Shown piece after piece: positions 5,948 to 8,926 of a stretch of 8,926 bases of DNA. The stretch lies in contig JALHFC010000097.1 of assembly GCA_022839445.1 (NCBI GenBank), forward strand, positions 1-8,926. The letters are read 5' to 3'. Position 1 is the stretch's first letter; each line of letters begins with the position of its first letter. The notes under the pieces were generated by a model. The model ran no database searches. It was not told the origin of the DNA and was given only the letters and a program-made list of their open reading frames with translations. The position numbers were made by a program, and so were the translations under genes. Source of the stretch: Pelotomaculum sp. (GTDB taxonomy: Bacteria > Bacillota > Desulfotomaculia > Desulfotomaculales > Pelotomaculaceae).

Positions 5948-6832
5948 GTGGCTGAAGTTGCATCGGCGGCCGCGGTGCGGGCGATAATGCGGCGACACGG
6001 GATTTCCTGCAGAAAAAGCCTGGGGCAAAATTTTTTGATGGATCAAAATATTGCTCGCAAAATTGTCGGCGCCGCGGAATTAACGCCTTCAGATCTGGTT
6101 GTGGAGGTGGGTCCGGGTTTGGGCGCCCTTACGGCCCTTGCCGCCCGGGGCGCCGGAAGGGTTTTGGCAGTTGAATTTGACGCCGGATTATTACCTGCCC
6201 TGGCCGGGGTTTTAAAAGACTTAAGTAATGTGGATATAATCCAAGGTGATGCCTTAAAGGTTGATTATGACAGGCTGGCCGGAGAAAAAACCGGGGGCGT
6301 TTACGGGAAAAGCGGGAGCAAGTACAAGTTGCTGGCTAACCTGCCCTATTATATCACCAGCCCTCTCCTGATGCATTTGTTACACGGGCGTTTCAACATT
6401 TCCCTGATGGTCTTAATGGTCCAAAGTGAAGTGGCCGACCGCCTGGCGGCGTCCCCGGGAACCGGCAGTTATGGCGCTATTAGCCTTGCCGTGCAATATT
6501 TTACAGAGCCGAAGCTGCTTTTCCGTGTGCCGAGAACAGTATTTTACCCGCAGCCCGGAGTGGATTCGGCCGTGGTCCGTCTAGCGGTAAGGCCGGCGCC
6601 GGCAGTAGCGGTGCGTGACGAGCAGACTTTTTTTAAAGTTGTAAGAGCTGCTTTTGGCAAACGCCGCAAGACATTGCTAAACTCCCTGGCTAGTTCCGGC
6701 CTGGGGATCGGTAAAGAAACTTGTCTTCAAGCAATAGAAAGCGCCGGGATTGATCCGGGGCGGCGGGGTGAAACACTTAGCTTGGAAGAGTTTGCTTTAT
6801 TAACGGATAAATTTCTGGACGCAAGTTGTTAA
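5948..6832 (+). CDS. rsmA: 16S rRNA (adenine(1518)-N6/adenine(1519)-N6)-dimethyltransferase
   Basis: KsgA/RsmA uses S-adenosylmethionine to dimethylate two adjacent adenines in helix 45 of 16S rRNA late in 30S assembly. From GTG 5948 the protein has 294 residues, within the family range. It opens AEVASAAAVRAIMRRHGI, then the N-terminal signature KSLGQNFLMD (23-32). The SAM-binding motif I is VVEVGPGLGALT (51-62), with acidic E76 after strand 2 (VLAVEFD) and GDALKVD (100-106). Catalytic motif IV is NLPYYI (131-136). The C-terminal helical domain contains AAFGKRRKTLLNSL. All key motifs are intact. It is followed 22 bases later by a DUF458 gene, probably co-transcribed. In B. subtilis rnmV precedes ksgA; here a terminator and a short leader take its place. 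Confidence 0.96.
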   Translation: MAEVASAAAVRAIMRRHGISCRKSLGQNFLMDQNIARKIVGAAELTPSDLVVEVGPGLGALTALAARGAGRVLAVEFDAGLLPALAGVLKDLSNVDIIQGDALKVDYDRLAGEKTGGVYGKSGSKYKLLANLPYYITSPLLMHLLHGRFNISLMVLMVQSEVADRLAASPGTGSYGAISLAVQYFTEPKLLFRVPRTVFYPQPGVDSAVVRLAVRPAPAVAVRDEQTFFKVVRAAFGKRRKTLLNSLASSGLGIGKETCLQAIESAGIDPGRRGETLSLEEFALLTDKFLDASC

Positions 6833-6854
6833 GCTGGGAGAAAAGGGTGGAAGT

Positions 6855-7337
6855 ATGACATTTGTCAGCCCTTCAAAGGGCAGGATGGGTTTTGAGGAAA
6901 TGATGGAAGACATTATTCAATATATCAAGGGTCTTTCCACTTCTTCCTACAAAATTATTATCGGCTCCGATTCTATGGTAAAGAACGACACCTGCTTTAT
7001 TACGGCCGTTATTGTACACCGCCTGGGGAAAGGGGCGCGTTATTACTATCACAAAAGGCTTCAGCGCAAGATCAAGAGCCTGCGCCAAAAAGTGTTTTAT
7101 GAGACGGCCCTGAGCTTGGAGGTGGGCTGTTTAGTGCACAAGTATTTTGCTGATCACGGGTTTGATGATTTATTTGAGGATTTAGATGTGGAGATCCATA
7201 TTGATGTGGGAGTGCACGGGGAGACAAAAAACTTGATCCGCGAGGTGGTAGGCATGGTGACCGGGAGCGGTTTCAAGGCCAAAATCAAGCCGGACGCCTA
7301 CGGGGCCTCCAGCGTCGCCGATAAACACACAAAATAA
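6855..7337 (+). CDS. YkuK/DUF458 ribonuclease H-like protein
   Basis: Member of the DUF458 (YkuK) family, which has a predicted RNase H-like fold; no biochemical role is settled. The 160 residues match B. subtilis YkuK in pattern: SPSKGRMGFEEMM at the N-terminus, IIIGSDSM (D39), a conserved YETALSLEVG helix, IHIDVG (D117) and the closing signature KIKPDAYGASSVADKHTK (D147). The spaced aspartates sit where RNase H-fold metal ligands are expected, so nuclease activity is possible but inferred. ATG 6855 follows AGGGTGG at 6844-6850 by 4 bases. It lies 22 bases after ksgA and ends at a strong terminator. Confidence 0.88.
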   Translation: MTFVSPSKGRMGFEEMMEDIIQYIKGLSTSSYKIIIGSDSMVKNDTCFITAVIVHRLGKGARYYYHKRLQRKIKSLRQKVFYETALSLEVGCLVHKYFADHGFDDLFEDLDVEIHIDVGVHGETKNLIREVVGMVTGSGFKAKIKPDAYGASSVADKHTK

Positions 7338-7340
7338 TGC

Positions 7341-7384
7341 TCGACAAAAGTTTCCAGGCCGTCAGGCCGGACGGTTTTTGTCGA
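7341..7384 (+). terminator. Intrinsic terminator after DUF458 gene, with an outer inverted repeat
   Basis: CCGTC (7359-7363) pairs with GACGG (7370-7374), followed by TTTTTG. An outer perfect 9-base repeat, TCGACAAAA (7341-7349) and TTTTGTCGA (7376-7384), encloses it. The structure begins 3 bases after the DUF458 stop and ends exactly where the hydrolase remnant begins on the other strand. Confidence 0.8.
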
Positions 7385-7522
7385 TCAGTCCCTGCAGGCG
7401 TCCAGTGCTTTTTTAATCTGCGGTACTACCGACGGCGCCCCTTTTACTTCAAAAGGCGCCCCTGGCAGGCAAAAGTCGTTCTGCATATCAATAATGAGCA
7501 ACGCCGTTTTCCCCATTTTCAC
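7385..7522 (-). pseudogene. N-terminal remnant of an isochorismatase-family cysteine hydrolase
   Basis: The minus strand encodes 45 residues from GTG 7520-7522 (or ATG 7514-7516): VKMGKTALLIIDMQNDFC, then LPGAPFEVKGAPSVVPQIKK, then ALDACRD and TGA. ALLIIDMQNDFC is the classic first strand of the isochorismatase/nicotinamidase fold, with the catalytic Asp of the DMQNDF motif. The usual protein continues for 130 or more residues with the catalytic Lys and Cys; all of that is missing. The family match stops at the edge of the DUF458 terminator repeat, so the 3' part was probably deleted. The start keeps GAGGAGG 8 bases upstream and a good promoter, so a short peptide may still be made. Family call is strong; loss of function is inferred. 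Confidence 0.75.
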
Positions 7523-7530
7523 TATGAATT

Positions 7531-7537
7531 CCTCCTC
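7531..7537 (-). promoter_or_regulatory. Ribosome binding site of the hydrolase remnant
   Basis: The minus strand reads GAGGAGG, 8 bases before GTG 7522. It is one of the best sites in the window, and it is kept in front of a truncated gene. Confidence 0.7.
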
Positions 7538-7558
7538 GATATATCAACGTCCCGTTCC

Positions 7559-7586
7559 ATTTTAACATAAAAAAACCTATTGCCAA
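7559..7586 (-). promoter_or_regulatory. Promoter of the hydrolase remnant
   Basis: On the minus strand TTGGCA (7581-7586) and TAAAAT (7559-7564) are separated by 16 bases, with a short leader to the ribosome binding site at 7537. It diverges from the hicA promoter. Confidence 0.55.
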
Positions 7587-7620
7587 TCCACTATTAATAC
7601 AGTAATTCCCTTATCACTGC

Positions 7621-7649
7621 TTTACAGCACGTATAGCACGTGTTATGAT
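7621..7649 (+). promoter_or_regulatory. hicAB promoter
   Basis: TTTACA (7621-7626), 17-base spacer, TATGAT (7644-7649). The spacer carries two AGCACG repeats. The start of transcription should be near 7656, about 22 bases before hicA. Confidence 0.7.
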
Positions 7650-7658
7650 TAAAGCACG
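7626..7658 (+). promoter_or_regulatory. Putative HicB operator: three AGCACG repeats
   Basis: AGCACG occurs at 7626-7631, 7635-7640 and 7653-7658, with starts separated by 9 and 18 bases. The middle copy extends into the palindrome CACGTG (7637-7642). The repeats overlap the spacer and flank the -10 region, the expected place for autorepression by a ribbon-helix-helix antitoxin. Binding is inferred. Confidence 0.45.
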
Positions 7659-7677
7659 GAAAGGGGTTCGCTAATAA

Positions 7678-7863
7678 ATGAAATTCCGGGAAATAGAAGC
7701 CCTAATTAAAGAAGACGGTTGGGAATATTTGTACACATCCGGTTCACACTACTATTACAAGCACCCAACCAAACCCGGAAAAATATCAATACCTTATCAC
7801 CCAGGTAGAGATCTGAAAACTAAAACAGTTAACTCAATCCTCAGGCAAGCAGGGCTGAAATAA
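7678..7863 (+). CDS. hicA: HicA-type toxin (mRNA interferase)
   Basis: Type II toxin of the HicA/YcfA family: a small dsRBD-like fold that cleaves mRNA and is neutralised by HicB. Sixty-one residues, typical length. It opens KFREIEALIKEDGWEYLYTS and carries the catalytic-site motif GSHYYYKHP with His24. It then reads ISIPYHPGRDLKTKTVNSIL and ends RQAGLK, the usual family C-terminus. All expected residues are present, so the toxin looks intact. ATG 7678 follows AAGGGG (7661-7666) by 11 bases, a rather long spacing that may lower translation. hicB follows 53 bases later, but it is frameshifted. The base composition is visibly more AT-rich than in the housekeeping genes to the left, fitting horizontal transfer. 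Confidence 0.93.
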   Translation: MKFREIEALIKEDGWEYLYTSGSHYYYKHPTKPGKISIPYHPGRDLKTKTVNSILRQAGLK

Positions 7864-7870
7864 GCCCCTG

Positions 7871-7899
7871 CTTGTACGGAAATTAAAATACAAGTACAA
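7871..7899. repeat. Inverted repeat between hicA and hicB
   Basis: CTTGTA (7871-7876) is inverted as TACAAG (7889-7894), and TTGTAC (7872-7877) as GTACAA (7894-7899). It could be a second operator or a small RNA hairpin before the hicB ribosome binding site. Short and AT-rich, so modest support. Confidence 0.35.
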
Positions 7900-7916
7900 T
7901 TCGGGAGGTATTAAAA

Positions 7917-8150
7917 GTGAAGCTAATTTATCCTGCTTGCTTTTACCCTTGTGAAGAAGGAGGTTATACCGTAGTTTTTCCAGATTTGCCGGGCTGCGTC
8001 ACCGAAGGGGATACACTATCGGAAGCTGTGGATATGGCCATTGATGCGGCATCTGGATGGCTGCTGAATGCAGTAGAAAAAAATGAACCAATTCCGCTAG
8101 CCTCGGATATTAAAAACGTTGTCCCAAAACGGTTTTGTCAGCATTATTAG
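7917..8150 (+). pseudogene. hicB: HicB-type antitoxin, N-terminal part (frameshifted gene)
   Basis: The antitoxin partner of hicA. GTG 7917 has GGGAGG 8 bases upstream. This frame encodes the partial RNase H-like HicB domain: KLIYPACFYPCEEGGYTVVF, then PDLPGCVTEGDTLSEAVDMA and an acidic linker ending near EPIPLASDIKN. After about residue 70 the family pattern is lost and a stop comes at residue 78. The missing C-terminal half is found in the next frame (8119-8316), so the gene is broken by a one-base insertion (or a two-base deletion) near 8121-8131, at GTCCCAAAACGG. Removing one C restores VVQNGFVSIISIDLNEY and a protein of about 132 residues, normal for HicB. Real mutation, sequencing error and recoding cannot be told apart here. 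Confidence 0.85.
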
Positions 8151-8316
8151 TATCGACTTAAACGAATACTCTAGAAAACATGGAAATAGGGCTGTTAAAA
8201 AAACCTTGACCATACCCGCATGGCTAAACTCAATTGCAGAAGAAAAAAATATAAACTTTTCTCAGGTCCTGCAAAGTGCCCTGATCAACCAGCTTAATCT
8301 TAAGGAGCAGCCCTAA
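8119..8316 (+). pseudogene. hicB: HicB-type antitoxin, C-terminal DNA-binding part (out of frame)
   Basis: Second fragment of hicB in the +1 frame relative to 7917. From about 8131 it reads GFVSIISIDLNEYSRKHGNR, then AVKKTLTIPAWLNSIAEEKN and INFSQVLQSALINQLNL. This is the ribbon-helix-helix domain through which HicB binds its own operator. It has no ribosome binding site of its own, and its first codons (TTG at 8119) overlap the N-terminal frame, so independent translation is unlikely. The stop at 8314-8316 lies in the loop of the terminator. Without this half the antitoxin could still meet the toxin but could not repress the operon; that is inference from HicB structure-function. Confidence 0.85.
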
Positions 8317-8330
8317 CCGGCTGCTTTTTT
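8306..8330 (+). terminator. Intrinsic terminator of hicAB
   Basis: AGCAGCC (8306-8312), loop of six bases, GGCTGCT (8319-8325), then a run of T. The hicB stop codon lies in the loop. Confidence 0.88.
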
Positions 8331-8360
8331 GTTGTTTAGGAAAGTATACTTTGTGGATAA

Positions 8361-8495
8361 GTGACCTGCAGGCTTACGTCATCGTCGATACTAAAGGGGA
8401 CATACCTCGACCCCAAAGGAATACCCGTTAGAGAGGTGTGTCCCCGTTCCGCTAAAGGGGCGAACCTTAAGCCGCGTTGTAAGCCTGCAGGTCGC
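8361..8495. mobile_element. Nested palindromic MITE-like element
   Basis: The ends are inverted: GACCTGCAGGCTTAC (8363-8377) matches GTAAGCCTGCAGGTC (8479-8493) perfectly, and the pairing extends to 17 bases with one G-T pair (8361-8377 with 8479-8495). Inside is a second inverted pair, GGGGACATACCTC (8397-8409) and GAGGTGTGTCCCC (8432-8444), with one wobble. CTAAAGGGG occurs twice as a direct repeat (8391-8399, 8452-8460). No protein is encoded. The inner core GGGGACATACCT resembles the core of the 3221-3380 repeats. Non-autonomous mobile origin is inferred. Confidence 0.6.
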
Positions 8496-8506
8496 CCGAA
8501 GGGCGA
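8492..8506. repeat. Small hairpin at the right edge of the element
   Basis: TCGCCC, loop GAA, GGGCGA: a perfect 6-base stem overlapping the end of the nested element. It has no immediate T run on either strand, so it is not a clear terminator, though an AT-rich tract starts near 8517. Confidence 0.5.
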
Positions 8507-8523
8507 ATTTGCTCTTCTGATTT

Positions 8524-8926
8524 TTATTTTTTATACGCGTTCATAATTCGCTTTCTACCTAAACCGGAATTCCTCATAATAAAAAAATGTACCAGTCCGG
8601 CCAGGTATGGCAGAAATATAAATTTATGAATGGATTTCCATGTTTCATAATTCATTTTCCTGGCCAACAGGGCAAACAAAAATAATACAATAAGTAACAC
8701 AAAACTTGGCCAGCCAACTATTCCAAAAGAATCCTTTGTGTTGAAGACTCCTCTGGCTATTACCAGGCCGGTATCAGCGGCAATAAGGGGAATATGTAGA
8801 ATAACCAGGACGATGGATATAATGGCAAACCATTTATGATAGATATAAGCCTTGTCTAAACCACTAAAAAGGTGATCCAGCAAAGGATGTCTTGTGGAGA
8901 TAAAATTTTGCCAAAAATTTTTGAGT
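8524..8926 (-). CDS. Ferric-reductase-like transmembrane protein (C-terminal part, runs off right edge)
   Basis: The minus-strand frame is open to the window end, so the true start lies outside; 133 residues are visible. I see three hydrophobic segments: WFAIISIVLVILHIPLIA, WPSFVLLIVLFLFALLA and IHKFIFLPYLAGLVHFFIM. The phrases STRHPLLDHLFSGLDKAYIYHKW and WKSIHKF fit the ferric reductase-like transmembrane domain, in which paired histidines (here in YHKW, ILHIP, SIHKF and LVHFF) bind heme b for electron transfer across the membrane. The protein stops soon after the last helix (LGRKRIMNAYKK), with no FAD/NAD-binding domain as in full ferric reductase/NOX-type enzymes. It may be a membrane-only member or a truncated copy; the palindromic element begins about 28 bases beyond its stop. 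Substrate is unknown. Confidence 0.72.
   Translation of the reverse strand, partial: LKNFWQNFISTRHPLLDHLFSGLDKAYIYHKWFAIISIVLVILHIPLIAADTGLVIARGVFNTKDSFGIVGWPSFVLLIVLFLFALLARKMNYETWKSIHKFIFLPYLAGLVHFFIMRNSGLGRKRIMNAYKK

Noticed and set aside
7337..7570. 77-codon plus-strand frame after the DUF458 gene.
   Set aside because: It runs through the terminator and is antisense to the hydrolase remnant, which has real family sequence.
7872..7900. Internal hicB promoter TTGTAC-17-TACAAT.
   Set aside because: Transcription would start at about 7907, inside the ribosome binding site (7903-7908), so it would not give a translatable leader; the similarity likely comes from the inverted repeat.
8119..8150. 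Programmed -1 frameshift at the heptamer C CCA AAA in hicB.
   Set aside because: The heptamer is in the right phase for -1 slippage, but the C-terminal HicB domain lies in the +1 frame, so -1 slippage would not reach it.
8361..8506. Cloning-vector contamination (polylinker-like CCTGCAGG and AAGGGCGAAT).
   Set aside because: The resemblance is limited to a few bases on each side, the sequence continues as native-looking DNA, and CCTGCAGG is part of a symmetrical native repeat.
8361..8546. 61-codon plus-strand frame in the nested element.
   Set aside because: Entirely within palindromic repeat DNA with no ribosome binding site.

Overview
The window reads as a chromosomal piece from a spore-forming, anaerobic, Gram-positive Firmicute, most like the Desulfotomaculum/Pelotomaculum group (Peptococcaceae). 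This is inferred from AbrB, a Met-specific T-box, many TTG/GTG starts with strong purine-rich ribosome binding sites, and the gene order. The layout abrB(-) / metG / tatD / yabE / ksgA matches the order abrB-metS-yabD-yabE-rnmV-ksgA of Bacillus subtilis. Two differences stand out: rnmV is missing between yabE and ksgA, and cobO plus a UPF0158 gene sit between tatD and yabE.

Left part (1-2400). The 5' portion of abrB runs leftward off the edge. A divergent promoter (352-380) drives a T-box leader (about 424-709) with an AUG specifier (511-513) and a terminator; it should make metG (824-2383) respond to uncharged tRNA-Met. tatD follows 39 bases after metG and probably shares its transcript.

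Middle part (2420-7340). After tatD lies a cluster of 27-base repeats (3221-3380), three direct and one inverted, which can form a long hairpin. Then come cobO (ATP:cob(I)alamin adenosyltransferase), a UPF0158 gene, a terminator, yabE (anchored cell-wall enzyme of the Rpf/3D type), another terminator, ksgA (16S rRNA dimethyladenosine methylase) and a YkuK/DUF458 RNase H-like gene ending in a terminator. This is mostly housekeeping: translation, rRNA modification, cofactor and wall maintenance.

Right part (7340-8926). This is an accessory, decaying region. It holds a 45-codon N-terminal remnant of a cysteine hydrolase (isochorismatase family) on the minus strand that keeps a good promoter and ribosome binding site. 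Next is a hicA toxin gene with a strong promoter overlapped by AGCACG repeats at 9-base multiples, followed by a hicB antitoxin gene broken by a one-base frameshift. A nested palindromic, MITE-like element (8361-8495) shares its core with the 3221-3380 repeats. Last is the 3' part of a ferric-reductase-like membrane protein on the minus strand.

I saw no tRNA, rRNA, CRISPR array or complete transposase gene. I do not see a convincing new multi-gene system. The most interesting signals are the two related repeat elements, the broken toxin-antitoxin pair with its repeated operator, and the hydrolase remnant.
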